From Verrucomicrobiales bacterium (GTDB taxonomy: Bacteria; Verrucomicrobiota; Verrucomicrobiia; Verrucomicrobiales; DEV007): 64,000 nt of DNA. Below the pieces are notes generated by a model, which made no database searches, was not told the DNA's origin, and was given only the letters and a program-made list of their open reading frames with translations. The stretch's first letter is position 1, and the number at the start of each line of letters is the position of its first letter. Below, in pieces: positions 26,359 through 35,267 of this stretch. Where the stretch lies: assembly GCA_029213195.1 (NCBI GenBank), contig JARGNI010000017.1, forward strand, positions 1 to 64,000, given 5' to 3'. The translations under genes were made by a program, and so were the position numbers.

Positions 26359-27169
26359 CCTCGACTGGCGCAAAAGTTCTCTCTCGCGGGGTCAAAATTT
26401 CAGGTTCTCCCTCCGTGACAAGAACCGTATGCTCAAAATGAGCGGAAAGTTTGCGATCCGAAGTGATCACGGTCCAATCATCGTCGAGAATCAAGACTCC
26501 ATCGGTCCCTGCATTCACCATGGGTTCGATCGCGAGCACCATCCCGGGTTGAAGACGGGGATTCTTGAATCGCCGCTGACGCATCTCGTCGGCATCCCAG
26601 TAGTTCGGTACCTGGGGTTCCTCGTGAAGCTGGCGTCCGACCCCGTGACCGACAAACTGCTTCACCACCGTGTATCCTTCCCCCTGGACCGATTCTTCCA
26701 CCGAAGCACAGAGATTGGAGAGCAGATTCCCGTCCGTTGCCTGCCGAATGGCGGCATAGAGAGATTCTTCCGTAGCGGCCATCAGGTTTTCCGCTTCCTC
26801 ACTGACATTGCCAACGGCAACGGTTTTTGCGTTGTCTCCGATCCAGCCTGCAGGAGTGATGATTCCGACATCGATTTTGACGATGTCTCCCTCGTCCAGC
26901 TTTCTTGCCCCACCGATCCCGTGAACGACCTCCTCGTTCACGGAGATACAGATGTTTCCGGGAAACCCCTTGTATCCGAGAAAGGCACTCTTGCAGCCAA
27001 GGTCACGAATCAAATCGGCACCGAGCTGATCGACCTCGCCCGTCGTCACTCCCGGACTGACTCTCTCGGAGCATTGGCGGAGAACATCCGCAGCGAGTGA
27101 TCCGGCTTCGCGAAGTCCATCAACTTCTGCTCCCGTTCGGAGCTGGATTCTGGACTTGCGCTTCGCCAT
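26348..27169 (-). CDS. map: Type I methionine aminopeptidase
   Basis: Removes the initiator methionine from nascent proteins. The 273-residue protein has the five metal ligands in order: Asp in VKIDVGI, Asp in WIGDNAKT, His in GHGVGRQLHEEP, Glu in LAIEPMV and Glu in AHFEHTVLV. Length is slightly above the usual 250 because of an N-terminal basic extension. It follows secY by 17 bp, its classical neighbour in the spc operon. Confidence 0.97.
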   Translation of the reverse strand: MAKRKSRIQLRTGAEVDGLREAGSLAADVLRQCSERVSPGVTTGEVDQLGADLIRDLGCKSAFLGYKGFPGNICISVNEEVVHGIGGARKLDEGDIVKIDVGIITPAGWIGDNAKTVAVGNVSEEAENLMAATEESLYAAIRQATDGNLLSNLCASVEESVQGEGYTVVKQFVGHGVGRQLHEEPQVPNYWDADEMRQRRFKNPRLQPGMVLAIEPMVNAGTDGVLILDDDWTVITSDRKLSAHFEHTVLVTEGEPEILTPRERTFAPVEGVS

Positions 27170-27186
27170 CCGCTTCCCCCGAGTCT

Positions 27187-28698
27187 TTACTTGTTCGCAG
27201 CGATCTGGAAATAGACCAATCCACCAATCAGGAGAACTGCTGCAAGCACGAGAAGCCAGATGATCTGGCTGTTGTTGGCAGCCGCACCTTTTCCACCGGG
27301 TCGATCGAAGCGACCACGGATCCGCCCTTTGCGAAGAAACCCGTCATAGTGACGCTGGATCAGGTGAGTCTCCACCTGTCGCATCACATCCAGGAGAACC
27401 CCGACCATAATGAGGAGACCGGTGCCACCAAAGAACTGGGCAGCAAGCGGCGGAACTCCCATCAGGGCCGATAAAATCGGCGGAAGGATCGCGATGATGG
27501 TGAGGAAGATCGCACCCGCAAAGGTGAGACGGCTCATCGTCCGGTCGAGGAATTCTGCCGTCGCTTTGCCGGGACGAACTCCAGGGATGTAGCCCCCGTT
27601 CTTCTTCAGATCGTCAGCGATCTGGTTGGGCTGGAACATCGTCGCCACCCAGAAATAACTGAAGAAAAAGATCATCAGACCGGTGAGACCGTAGAAAAGC
27701 AGGCCGCTGCCGCCACCACCGAGAGCGATCGAGAGCTCACGAGCCCAGAGCTTGTCAGGAAACGCCCAACCGATGATCTGGGAAGGAAACATGAGGATTG
27801 CCTGGGCAAAAATGATCGGCATGACCCCCGCATAGTTCACCTTGAGGGGCATGTGCTGCGACTGCCCACCGAACATCTTTCCACCCCGAACTTGTTTCGC
27901 GTAGTTGATCGGGACCCGGCGCTGAGCCTGGGTGATCGCAATGACTGCCGCCACAACGAAGAAGAGGAACGCGAGAAGCGCCACCAGTTGGAAAGATCGC
28001 AAAGGATTGTCACCGGCCGAAGCCACGTAGGTGTTGTAGACCTGGAAAAGCGCACCAGGCAGAGCGTAGATGATGTTGACGGTAATGATGATGGAGACAC
28101 CGTTTCCAATACCTCGCTCCGTAACCTGGTCACCAAGCCACATCAGGAACATCGTCCCCGCGGTGATGATGATGACCGTGGTAATAATGAAACTGAGGCC
28201 TCCATTCGGAACGAGTTCCCTCGTCGACGAAGTCGCGATATCTCGTAAAAACGGATTCGCCTCGGGAGTCACCAGCGATTTCGCCAGCATCCAGCCCTGA
28301 AAGAGACACAGCACGATCGTCAACAACCTCGTGTAGAGACTGATTTTCTGACGCCCCCCGTCCTCACGAGAAAGCTTGCCCAAAGAAGGTACGACAGCTG
28401 TCAGCAGTTGCGTCATGATCGACGCACTGATGTAGGGCATGATCCCGAGCGCAAAGAGCGCAGAGTTCTGGAGTCCCCCTCCACTGAAAACGTTCACCAA
28501 CGCGAGCACCGCAGAGAGTCCTCGGCTGTCATTGGACTGCTCCTGCACCTGGCCATACCAATCTTGAAGCACATTGGCATCGACTCCCGGAAGAGTCACG
28601 ACAGCGCCGAGTCGCACGATGACGACGACCAGCAGGGTGAACAGAATCCGAGAACGAAGCTCGGGAATCTTGAAGGTATTGGCGAAAGCAGAAATCAT
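27187..28698 (-). CDS. secY: Preprotein translocase subunit SecY
   Basis: Channel protein of the Sec export machinery in the inner membrane. The 503-residue product shows the start IPELRSRILFTLLVVVIVRL, the plug-adjacent region GIMPYISASIMTQLLTAV, the loop KQVRGGKMFGGQSQHMPLKV and about ten hydrophobic helices. It is some 60 residues longer than in E. coli, mostly from extended loops after helix 1 and near FLRDIATSSTREL. It lies after rplO with a 111-bp gap that holds a long inverted repeat, and is followed by map. Confidence 0.97.
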   Translation of the reverse strand: MISAFANTFKIPELRSRILFTLLVVVIVRLGAVVTLPGVDANVLQDWYGQVQEQSNDSRGLSAVLALVNVFSGGGLQNSALFALGIMPYISASIMTQLLTAVVPSLGKLSREDGGRQKISLYTRLLTIVLCLFQGWMLAKSLVTPEANPFLRDIATSSTRELVPNGGLSFIITTVIIITAGTMFLMWLGDQVTERGIGNGVSIIITVNIIYALPGALFQVYNTYVASAGDNPLRSFQLVALLAFLFFVVAAVIAITQAQRRVPINYAKQVRGGKMFGGQSQHMPLKVNYAGVMPIIFAQAILMFPSQIIGWAFPDKLWARELSIALGGGGSGLLFYGLTGLMIFFFSYFWVATMFQPNQIADDLKKNGGYIPGVRPGKATAEFLDRTMSRLTFAGAIFLTIIAILPPILSALMGVPPLAAQFFGGTGLLIMVGVLLDVMRQVETHLIQRHYDGFLRKGRIRGRFDRPGGKGAAANNSQIIWLLVLAAVLLIGGLVYFQIAANK

Positions 28699-28731
28699 GG
28701 AAGGGGTGTCTTGAAAACTGGAACGTGGAAA

Positions 28732-28797
28732 AACACGGAGAAGAAATTCAACGGGGTTAGGCCTTCTACCTAACAGGGTTGAATTTCATTCCGTGTT
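28732..28797 (-). other. Long inverted repeat between rplO and secY
   Basis: Arms at 28732-28761 and 28769-28797 pair over about 29 bases with few mismatches around a 7-base loop (CCTTCTA). Each arm contains GAAATTCAAC. There is no T-tract directly after the arm on the minus strand, so a role as mRNA processing site, attenuator or stability element between rplO and secY is more likely than simple termination. Confidence 0.7.
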
Positions 28798-28809
28798 CTT
28801 CAATCAAGC

Positions 28810-29256
28810 TTAGGACTCGGCGATCGAGCCACCTGCTTTTTCAATCTTTTCTCGGGCGGCTGCAGAAACCTTATCGACGGAAACGGTCAGTTTCTTGGTG
28901 ACTTCGCCATTGGCGAGAATCTTGACGCCGTCGCAGACTCCCTTGACGAGTCCACAAGCGCGAAGCGTTTCTTCATTCACCTCATCTCCGTCCGAAAACT
29001 TCGCTTCGAGATCCTGCACGTTCACGATCGCGTAGTTCGTCTTGAACTGGGCATTGTTGAATCCCTTCTTGGGGAGGCGACGCATCAGGGGCATCTGACC
29101 ACCCTCGAATCCCGGACGAATGGATGCACCAGAACGAGACTTCTGGCCCTTGTGACCTTTGCCACAAGTTTTGCCGAGACCGGAGCTTTCTCCACGACCG
29201 ACGCGACGACGACGGTGGCGGGACCCGGGTGTTGGTTTGAGTTCGTTCAATTTCAT
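28810..29256 (-). CDS. rplO: 50S ribosomal protein L15
   Basis: Late-assembling 50S protein. The 148 residues start [20 protein letters not shown], carry the Gly/Arg-rich loop [16 protein letters not shown] and [19 protein letters not shown], all standard. Gap to rpsE is 30 bp, leaving no room for rpmD (L30), which sits here in many bacteria. Confidence 0.97.
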   Translation of the reverse strand: MKLNELKPTPGSRHRRRRVGRGESSGLGKTCGKGHKGQKSRSGASIRPGFEGGQMPLMRRLPKKGFNNAQFKTNYAIVNVQDLEAKFSDGDEVNEETLRACGLVKGVCDGVKILANGEVTKKLTVSVDKVSAAAREKIEKAGGSIAES

Positions 29257-29286
29257 GAGAGCTGTCCTCTTGGATAAAAAGTAGAA

Positions 29287-30051
29287 TTAAAGTGCCTTCT
29301 TGTCGGCAACACGCTTTCCACGGAGGGAATAGATTTCCTCCTTGGTTCGCAATTGCTCCAGCGCATTAAGAGTGGCCTTCACCACGTTGGCCTGATTGTT
29401 CGAACCGAGTGACTTGGCAAGAACATCCTTGATACCGGCTGCCTCGACAACCGCGCGAACTCCACCACCAGCGATGAGCCCGGTTCCGGGAGAAGCAGGA
29501 CGCAGCAGAACCCGTCCACCTCCGTGCTCACCCACTACTGGGTGAGGGATCGTGTTCTCGGTAATGTTGACGGGAACCATCTGGCGCTTGGAAGACTCGG
29601 ACGCTTTCTTGATACACTCCGAAACCTCCTGGGCTTTCCCGAATCCAAAGCCAACCTTGCCTTCGCGATCTCCAGTGACGACGAGCGCACTGAAAGAGAA
29701 GCGACGACCTCCTTTGACGACCTTGGCACAACGATTGATGTGAACGACTTTCTCAAAGGTGTTCTCAACCTCTTCCCGTTCGGAAGCAGGTGCGGACTGC
29801 CGGAGGATTTCCTCAGCTTTCTTCAGCTTCTCGGACTTCTCCTCGGGCTCGGGAGCAGGGGCCTCCGACTCGGTCGCCTCGGGAGCGGTCTCCGCAGGAG
29901 ACGCTGCCTCTTCGGCAGGTGCCTCTTCGGCCGGCGCTTCCTCAGCAGCAGGGGCCGCAGCCTCTTCACTGGCTTTCGCTTCTTCCGGAGCTGCGGCCTC
30001 TGGGGCTACCTCTTCTTCCGGAGATTCTTCCTTTGCAGTTTCGTCACTCAT
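29287..30051 (-). CDS. rpsE: 30S ribosomal protein S5 with long acidic N-terminal tail
   Basis: Body protein of the 30S subunit needed for decoding accuracy. The S5 core starts near residue 99 ([20 protein letters not shown]) and includes [23 protein letters not shown]-type motifs. The first 96 residues are an Ala/Glu/Pro tail with repeats such as [15 protein letters not shown]. Total length is 254 against about 166 in E. coli. The junction is in one frame with no sign of error. Gap to rplR is 13 bp. Confidence 0.95.
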   Translation of the reverse strand: MSDETAKEESPEEEVAPEAAAPEEAKASEEAAAPAAEEAPAEEAPAEEAASPAETAPEATESEAPAPEPEEKSEKLKKAEEILRQSAPASEREEVENTFEKVVHINRCAKVVKGGRRFSFSALVVTGDREGKVGFGFGKAQEVSECIKKASESSKRQMVPVNITENTIPHPVVGEHGGGRVLLRPASPGTGLIAGGGVRAVVEAAGIKDVLAKSLGSNNQANVVKATLNALEQLRTKEEIYSLRGKRVADKKAL

Positions 30052-30064
30052 TCAGATAGTAAAT

Positions 30065-30421
30065 TTAGAATTTCAGGCCAGCTTCGCGAGCGGCGTCCGC
30101 AAGTGCCTTCACCTTCCCGTGGAACTGGAATCCACCTCGATCGAAAACAACGGACTCGATCTTCGCATCCTTCGCTCGGCTTGCAATCGTCTCGCCCACA
30201 GCAGAAGCAGATTCCACATTGGCTCCTTTTTTGGAAACGCCCTTGTCGAGCGTAGATGCCGCAGCAAGAGTCTTTCCTGCCTCGTCATCGATCAGTTGTG
30301 CATACACATTCTGATTCGAAAAGTGAACGGCAAGACGAGGACGCTCAGCGGTGCCCGCGATCTTTTTCCGAATTCGGCGACGCACTTTCGAGCGTGCTTG
30401 TTTACGTATATATAGGCTCAT
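30065..30421 (-). CDS. rplR: 50S ribosomal protein L18
   Basis: 5S rRNA-binding protein of the central protuberance. The 118 residues include the basic N-terminus [40 protein letters not shown] and the C-terminal [20 protein letters not shown]. Length is standard. Confidence 0.97.
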   Translation of the reverse strand: MSLYIRKQARSKVRRRIRKKIAGTAERPRLAVHFSNQNVYAQLIDDEAGKTLAAASTLDKGVSKKGANVESASAVGETIASRAKDAKIESVVFDRGGFQFHGKVKALADAAREAGLKF

Positions 30422-30449
30422 TTCTAGTCCTCAGAAAAGGTTTTCAGGA

Positions 30450-30989
30450 TTACTTGACGCTCTTACCCTGCTTGCGTCTGACATACTCGTCCTTGTAACG
30501 GACTCCTTTGCCCTTGTAGGGCTCAGGCGGATAGTAGGAACGCACGTCAGCAGCGAACTGCCCGACGAGTTGCTTGTCGATTCCTTCCACCTTGATCTTG
30601 GTATTCTCTTCGACCGTCACGGTCAGTTCGTCCGGGATCGGGTGGAGAACCGGATGAGAAAACCCAAGGTTCAAATCCAGATCCTTCCCTTTGATCGAGG
30701 CACGGAAACCAACCCCCTGGATCTCAAGCTCCTTCACGAATCCGCTGGACACACCTTCGACCATGTTGGCGATCAAGCTGCGTGCGGTTCCATGCATAGC
30801 TCGGACCTCTCTCTCCTCGGAGTCTCTCGTGACCGTAACCGAGCCATCTTCCTGCTCGAGACCAAGACCAGCAGGGAGACTCCACTCGAGCTTCCCTTTC
30901 GGTCCTTCCACGATCAGGTCGGATTGATCCCCGACTTTGATCTCCACCTTTTCAGGCAGATCGATTTGCTTCTTTCCTATCCGCGACAT
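30450..30989 (-). CDS. rplF: 50S ribosomal protein L6
   Basis: Two-domain 50S protein near the factor-binding site. The 179 residues start MSRIGKKQIDLPEKVEIKV, with IQGVGFRASIKGKDLDLNLG and the C-terminal RSYYPPEPYKGKGVRY, the classical L6 signature. Length is standard. Confidence 0.97.
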   Translation of the reverse strand: MSRIGKKQIDLPEKVEIKVGDQSDLIVEGPKGKLEWSLPAGLGLEQEDGSVTVTRDSEEREVRAMHGTARSLIANMVEGVSSGFVKELEIQGVGFRASIKGKDLDLNLGFSHPVLHPIPDELTVTVEENTKIKVEGIDKQLVGQFAADVRSYYPPEPYKGKGVRYKDEYVRRKQGKSVK

Positions 30990-31025
30990 GGTTCTTCTTT
31001 GGTTACCAGGTAAAAGATTCGTCCG

Positions 31026-31424
31026 TTACCAGACAAGAGCGAGGAGTTCTCCTCCGATATTTTGCTTTCGGGCAGAGTGCCCTGCCATCACACCCTTTGA
31101 GGTGGAAACAATCGCAATCCCCATTCCTCCAAGGACCTTGGGAATTTCGTCACTCCCGACAAATTGCCGAAGTCCAGGCCGACTGACCCGCTTCAAATCC
31201 TTGAGTGCAGGGGTCTGACCGGAGTAGCGAGGCTTCGCTTTGATCTCCGCATGGGGACCTTCACCGACTTTTTCGTAGGACCAGAGGTAACCCTCTTCCT
31301 TGAGAATACGGGCAATATCCTCCTTCATCCGAGAATAGGGGGCACTGAAATCCTCTTTCTGTGCCATCGTGGCATTCTTGAAACGAGTGAGGAAGTCCGA
31401 GATTGGATCGCTGACAACGGCCAT
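31026..31424 (-). CDS. rpsH: 30S ribosomal protein S8
   Basis: Primary 16S rRNA-binding protein of the 30S platform. The 132 residues include DPISDFLTRFKNATMAQKED and the C-terminal GGMGIAIVSTSKGVMAGHSA. rpsN, which normally lies between rplE and rpsH, is absent: the gap is 30 bp. Confidence 0.97.
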   Translation of the reverse strand: MAVVSDPISDFLTRFKNATMAQKEDFSAPYSRMKEDIARILKEEGYLWSYEKVGEGPHAEIKAKPRYSGQTPALKDLKRVSRPGLRQFVGSDEIPKVLGGMGIAIVSTSKGVMAGHSARKQNIGGELLALVW

Positions 31425-31454
31425 AATTCCTTGAGTTAAATAGGTGATAAAAAG

Positions 31455-32015
31455 TTATGCTGCAGCTCCGGCAGGCTTACGGAAAGGGATTCCAAGCAAT
31501 GTTAGCAACTCGCGCGCTTCATCATTCGTCTCGGCGGTCGTCACGATAGTAAGGTCGAAACCGATGGACCGATTGACTTTGTCGAGCTCGATCTCAGGGA
31601 AGATGGTATGATCATTGATCCCCACGGTGTAGTTCCCACGGCCATCAAAGGACTTTGGAGAAAGGCCCCGAAAGTCACGAATCGTAGGAGATGCGACGTT
31701 GATGAAACGATCCAGGAACTCCCACATCTGGCGACCACGAAGGGTGACGCGGGCACCAATGATATCTTCTTCGCGAAGCTTGAAGTTCGAAATCGCGTTC
31801 TTGGCGCGGGTGGGGACAGCACGCTGACCGGTAATCTTACCAAGGTCCTCGATGACGTTCTCGGCAGCTGCCTTACGATCATCTTCACGTCCAAATCCGC
31901 AGTTCAGAACAACCTTCTCGATCGTAGGGATCTGGTGAACATTCCCATATCCGAACTTCTCCTGAAGGCCGCTGACGACCTTCTCTTTGTAGATACTCTT
32001 AAGTGCTGGATCCAT
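31455..32015 (-). CDS. rplE: 50S ribosomal protein L5
   Basis: 5S rRNA-binding protein that contacts the P-site tRNA. The 186 residues include KVVLNCGFGREDDRKAAAEN, ITGQRAVPTRAKNAISNFKL and RDFRGLSPKSFDGRGNYTVG, all standard. Short Ala-rich C-terminal tail. Confidence 0.97.
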   Translation of the reverse strand: MDPALKSIYKEKVVSGLQEKFGYGNVHQIPTIEKVVLNCGFGREDDRKAAAENVIEDLGKITGQRAVPTRAKNAISNFKLREEDIIGARVTLRGRQMWEFLDRFINVASPTIRDFRGLSPKSFDGRGNYTVGINDHTIFPEIELDKVNRSIGFDLTIVTTAETNDEARELLTLLGIPFRKPAGAAA

Positions 32016-32041
32016 TTCCTGATTCTTTCTTTAAATTTCGC

Positions 32042-32281
32042 TTAGGAAGAAACGAGTTTCACATTCGAGATGTGAATCGGTCCCTCTTTCTCAATGATCC
32101 CGCCATCAGGGCGCTCCTGTGTGCGACGGGCATGTTTCTTGATCATTCGGACACCCTCGACAAGGACGTGCCCCTTCTCAGGAAACACCTGGAGAACCTT
32201 TCCTGTCTCTCCCTTGTGGTTTCCGGAGATCACGACGACTTCGTCGTTCTTTTTCACGTGTGTTTTCACTCGCTTGGCCAT
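32042..32281 (-). CDS. rplX: 50S ribosomal protein L24
   Basis: Assembly-initiating 50S protein with a KOW motif. The 79 residues start [20 protein letters not shown], then [20 protein letters not shown], and end near [11 protein letters not shown]. It is shorter than the E. coli protein (about 104) because the C-terminal end is missing, as in several other lineages. Confidence 0.95.
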   Translation of the reverse strand: MAKRVKTHVKKNDEVVVISGNHKGETGKVLQVFPEKGHVLVEGVRMIKKHARRTQERPDGGIIEKEGPIHISNVKLVSS

Positions 32282-32315
32282 GATTCAATCCTAACTAATT
32301 CTTTCTATCTGCCGA

Positions 32316-32681
32316 CTAGAGCACCTCAGGTGCAAGAGAGACGATCTTCATGAAATTCTGATCGCGAAGCTCTCGAGCTACGGGACCAAAAATACGGGTA
32401 CCGCGAGGATTCTTATCCTTGTCGATAATCACGATCGCATTGTTGTCGAAGCGAAGGATCGAACCGTCGCTGCGACGAATCGGTGCTGCGGTGCGGACCA
32501 CAACGGCACGCACGACTTCACCCTTCTTGACATTCGCTGTCGGGATCGACTCACGAATGTGTGCCGTGATCACATCTCCGACGCCGGCCGAGCGCGAACG
32601 CTTGCCCAGAACACCGATCATTTTCGCCACGCGTGCGCCGGTGTTATCAGCCACCTGCACTTTGGATTCCATCTGGATCAT
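32316..32681 (-). CDS. rplN: 50S ribosomal protein L14
   Basis: 50S protein at the subunit interface, bridging to the 30S. The 121 residues start [20 protein letters not shown] and include [20 protein letters not shown] and [20 protein letters not shown]. First gene of the classical spc group, preceded by a 78-bp gap that contains a hairpin. Confidence 0.97.
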   Translation of the reverse strand: MIQMESKVQVADNTGARVAKMIGVLGKRSRSAGVGDVITAHIRESIPTANVKKGEVVRAVVVRTAAPIRRSDGSILRFDNNAIVIIDKDKNPRGTRIFGPVARELRDQNFMKIVSLAPEVL

Positions 32682-32715
32682 GACTTTACTTTCTTCTCGT
32701 TAAATGGGGTTTGAG

Positions 32716-32743
32716 TCGAGATTGCCATAAGGGCAAATCTCGA
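32716..32743 (-). other. Hairpin between rpsQ and rplN
   Basis: TCGAGATTGCC pairs with GGCAAATCTCGA (one bulged base) around ATAAG. It lies in the widest gap of the S10 part, at the classical S10/spc operon boundary. No T-tract follows on either strand, so processing or translational control is more likely than termination. Confidence 0.6.
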
Positions 32744-32759
32744 AAAATAGGGATTCAAA

Positions 32760-33029
32760 TCAGTGAGAGAGAACCTCCTTGAGCTCCCAGCACTTTCTCT
32801 TGCTGCGAGGCTTGGTCTCTTCGATGAGAACGCGATCGCCAACCTTGGCTTCCTCCTTCTCGTCGTGTGCAAAGAACTTGGAGGTTCTTTTCACGATCTT
32901 CTTGAAGCGAGGGTGAGGGACGCGACGCATCACCTCGACGACGATGGTCTTTTCCATTCCATCGGATGTCACAACACCCACTCGAGTCTTCTGAAGGCCC
33001 GGAGAATTTTCACTGGTAGATTCACTCAT
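32760..33029 (-). CDS. rpsQ: 30S ribosomal protein S17
   Basis: 16S rRNA-binding protein needed early in 30S assembly. The 89 residues include KTRVGVVTSDGMEKTIVVEV and FFAHDEKEEAKVGDRVLIEE, the standard OB-fold pattern. Length is standard. Confidence 0.97.
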   Translation of the reverse strand: MSESTSENSPGLQKTRVGVVTSDGMEKTIVVEVMRRVPHPRFKKIVKRTSKFFAHDEKEEAKVGDRVLIEETKPRSKRKCWELKEVLSH

Positions 33030-33055
33030 TGGTAAAAACTGGTCGAAGGATAAAA

Positions 33056-33268
33056 TTACTCGGACTGAGCAGCCGCATGCCGCTTCTCCGAAAGGAGGGT
33101 CTCGATGCGAGCCACCTCGCGACGGAGCTCACGGAGGCGAGCTGGGTTCTCGAGCTGGCCGCTCTCTTTTTGAACTCGCAGGTTCAGCGCTTCTTCTTTC
33201 AGCTCACGACGCTGGGTCGCCAACTCATCCACGCTGTTTTCACGCAATTCTTTCGTATTCTTTGCCAT
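33056..33268 (-). CDS. rpmC: 50S ribosomal protein L29
   Basis: Small helical protein at the peptide exit tunnel, where trigger factor and SRP dock. The 70 residues start MAKNTKELRENSVDELATQR and continue with the two-helix pattern LNLRVQKESGQLENPARLRE. The ATG at 33268 is chosen over an open frame 11 codons upstream because it gives normal length. Confidence 0.93.
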   Translation of the reverse strand: MAKNTKELRENSVDELATQRRELKEEALNLRVQKESGQLENPARLRELRREVARIETLLSEKRHAAAQSE

Positions 33269-33297
33269 GATAATATCCTCGCTAAATTTTCCAGGGT

Positions 33298-33714
33298 TCA
33301 CTGATCTTCACGACGAACAAACCGGCAACGGACACCTAGCTTGTTGGAGGCGAGACGAAGAGCCTCTTTTGCTTGAGATTCGGACACACCGGCGATCTCA
33401 AACATCATGGTTCCGGGGCGAACCACAGCTACCCAATGCTCGACAGGACCTTTACCTTTACCCATCCGGGTTTCAGGGGGTCGGGCTGTGACCGGCTTGT
33501 GAGGAAAAATCCGAATCCAGACTTTTCCTTTACGCTTGAGGTAACGGTTGATCGAGATACGGCAGGCTTCGATCTGGCGATTCGTGATCCAGTCACGTCC
33601 CAGGCACTGAAGGCCGTATTCCCCAAAGCTCACTTTCGTTCCACGCTGGGCATTCCCAGCTCGGCTTCCGCGGTGAGTCTTGCGGAACTTCACTCTTTTC
33701 GGCATCAAAGGCAT
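33298..33714 (-). CDS. rplP: 50S ribosomal protein L16
   Basis: 50S protein at the A-site tRNA elbow. The 138 residues start [20 protein letters not shown] and include [20 protein letters not shown] and [20 protein letters not shown], standard signatures. Length is standard. Confidence 0.97.
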   Translation of the reverse strand: MPLMPKRVKFRKTHRGSRAGNAQRGTKVSFGEYGLQCLGRDWITNRQIEACRISINRYLKRKGKVWIRIFPHKPVTARPPETRMGKGKGPVEHWVAVVRPGTMMFEIAGVSESQAKEALRLASNKLGVRCRFVRREDQ

Positions 33715-33755
33715 AACAAATTCCCTTCTCTACGTGTTAAACTCAGTTTCTAAAA

Positions 33756-34493
33756 TCAGTTACGTGGACCTCCACCGCCCCCGGGACGACCGCCACCGCC
33801 ATCACGACGAGGTGGGCGACCTCCGCGACGCTGTCCGGCTCCGCCCTGCTTCTTGTTTCCTTCGCCGGTGTCTTCCTTCTTGTTGACCCATACCTTGACT
33901 CCGATGATTCCCCAGACGGTTTCCGCCTCGGCGAAACCGTAATCGATGGGAACACGAAGAGTCTGGAGAGGAACCTTGCCCTCGCGATACTGCTCGGCAC
34001 GAGCAATGTCTGCTCCACCGAGACGACCGGCGGCACGGATCCGGATTCCATCCGCTCCGAAGTCGATAGCCGTTTGAACGGCACGCTTCATAGCTCGGCG
34101 GAAGGAAACTCGTCGCTCCAGCTGGGTCGCGACCTGCGCTGCCACCCAGGAAGCATCGAGCTCCGGCTGGCGAATTTCGAAGATATCAATCTTGACCTGG
34201 GAATCTCCGCACATCTTGGAGAGATCATTGGTCATCGTCTCGATCTCGGCTCCTCGCTTACCGATGATGAGACCGGGACGAGAAGTGTGAAGGGTGACGC
34301 GAACACTGTTCCAGGCGCGCTCGATTACCACCTTGGAGACGGCGCCTTTCTGAAGACGACGGTCAAGGTAACGGCGGATCGCAAGATCGGCATGAAGCTG
34401 GTCGGCATATTCGCCCTCGGGTGCATACCACTTCGACTGCCAGTCTTTATTGACGGCAAGCCGGAACCCGATCGGATGTACTTTCTGTCCCAT
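33756..34493 (-). CDS. rpsC: 30S ribosomal protein S3 with RG-rich C-terminal tail
   Basis: KH-domain protein at the mRNA entry channel with helicase-like function. The 245 residues start [20 protein letters not shown], include the KH motif [15 protein letters not shown] and [20 protein letters not shown]. After [10 protein letters not shown], the last 35-40 residues are Gly/Arg/Pro-rich ([18 protein letters not shown]), an RGG-type tail beyond the conserved core. Confidence 0.96.
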   Translation of the reverse strand: MGQKVHPIGFRLAVNKDWQSKWYAPEGEYADQLHADLAIRRYLDRRLQKGAVSKVVIERAWNSVRVTLHTSRPGLIIGKRGAEIETMTNDLSKMCGDSQVKIDIFEIRQPELDASWVAAQVATQLERRVSFRRAMKRAVQTAIDFGADGIRIRAAGRLGGADIARAEQYREGKVPLQTLRVPIDYGFAEAETVWGIIGVKVWVNKKEDTGEGNKKQGGAGQRRGGRPPRRDGGGGRPGGGGGPRN

Positions 34494-34518
34494 ATCTGAA
34501 ATTATTTAGCTGATAGTA

Positions 34519-35247
34519 TTACTTGCCGTATTTCTCTTCGTGGAGCGCCTTGGCTTTCTCGATCCAACCATCGCGCTCAATCCTTCCTTTAAACGAAAGA
34601 AGATCGCCAAACTCGCTGACGTTCTTTTCCGTCCATGCAGCGATCTGCTCAAATTTATAGATTCCAATGGAATGGAGCTTCTCCTCCAACTCGGGACCTA
34701 CACCGCTGATTTCCTTGAGATCGTCAACTTCGGAGGGGGCGGAGTCATAAACCATTCCAAGGGCTTCGTCAACCCTGCCCTTGTCGTCGGAGTCAGTTTT
34801 TGGCGCTGCCTTCTCTTCCTTCTCAGGCTTGGCCTTCGACTCGGAGGCCTTGGACTTGGATGCCTTGCTGGAACTCTTCGCCGAGACATTCGCCTTGGTG
34901 TCCTTTTCGGCAATCTCGTCATCGCTGAGAATGACCGTTAGATGACTGGTGCGCTTGCGAATCGAAGACGCAGATCCGCGAGCACGTGCCTTGAATCGTT
35001 TGAAGGTGGGACCCTCTCCAACAACGGCGCTCTTCACGTAGAGGCCATCGAGTGGCAATTCAAAGTTGTTCTCCGCATCGGCAAGAGCGGCCTTCATCGT
35101 CTTGGAAAAGAGATCAGCTCCCTTACGAGGAGTGAAGTTCAGAATATCCAGCGCATCAGATACTGGAAGCCCCTGAATCTCTCTCGCGACATCTCTGGCC
35201 TTACGGGCCGAAATCCGGGCGAACTTGTAGGTAGATTTCACATCCAT
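34519..35247 (-). CDS. rplV: 50S ribosomal protein L22 fused to a C-terminal helix-hairpin-helix domain
   Basis: L22 lines the nascent-peptide tunnel. Residues 1-110 are a complete L22 (YKFARISARKARDVAREIQG, then SASSIRKRTSHLTVIL). A Lys/Ser/Glu linker follows (111-175). Residues 176-242 form a second domain, DLKEISGVGPELEEKLHSIG ending FKGRIERDGWIEKAKAL, a helix-hairpin-helix module also known at the ends of some L21 and NuoE proteins. Total 242 residues against about 110-115 in typical L22. The reading frame is continuous and the next gene follows after 25 bp. Confidence 0.94.
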   Translation of the reverse strand: MDVKSTYKFARISARKARDVAREIQGLPVSDALDILNFTPRKGADLFSKTMKAALADAENNFELPLDGLYVKSAVVGEGPTFKRFKARARGSASSIRKRTSHLTVILSDDEIAEKDTKANVSAKSSSKASKSKASESKAKPEKEEKAAPKTDSDDKGRVDEALGMVYDSAPSEVDDLKEISGVGPELEEKLHSIGIYKFEQIAAWTEKNVSEFGDLLSFKGRIERDGWIEKAKALHEEKYGK

Positions 35248-35267
35248 GATAGTAACAGTGGGTAAAC

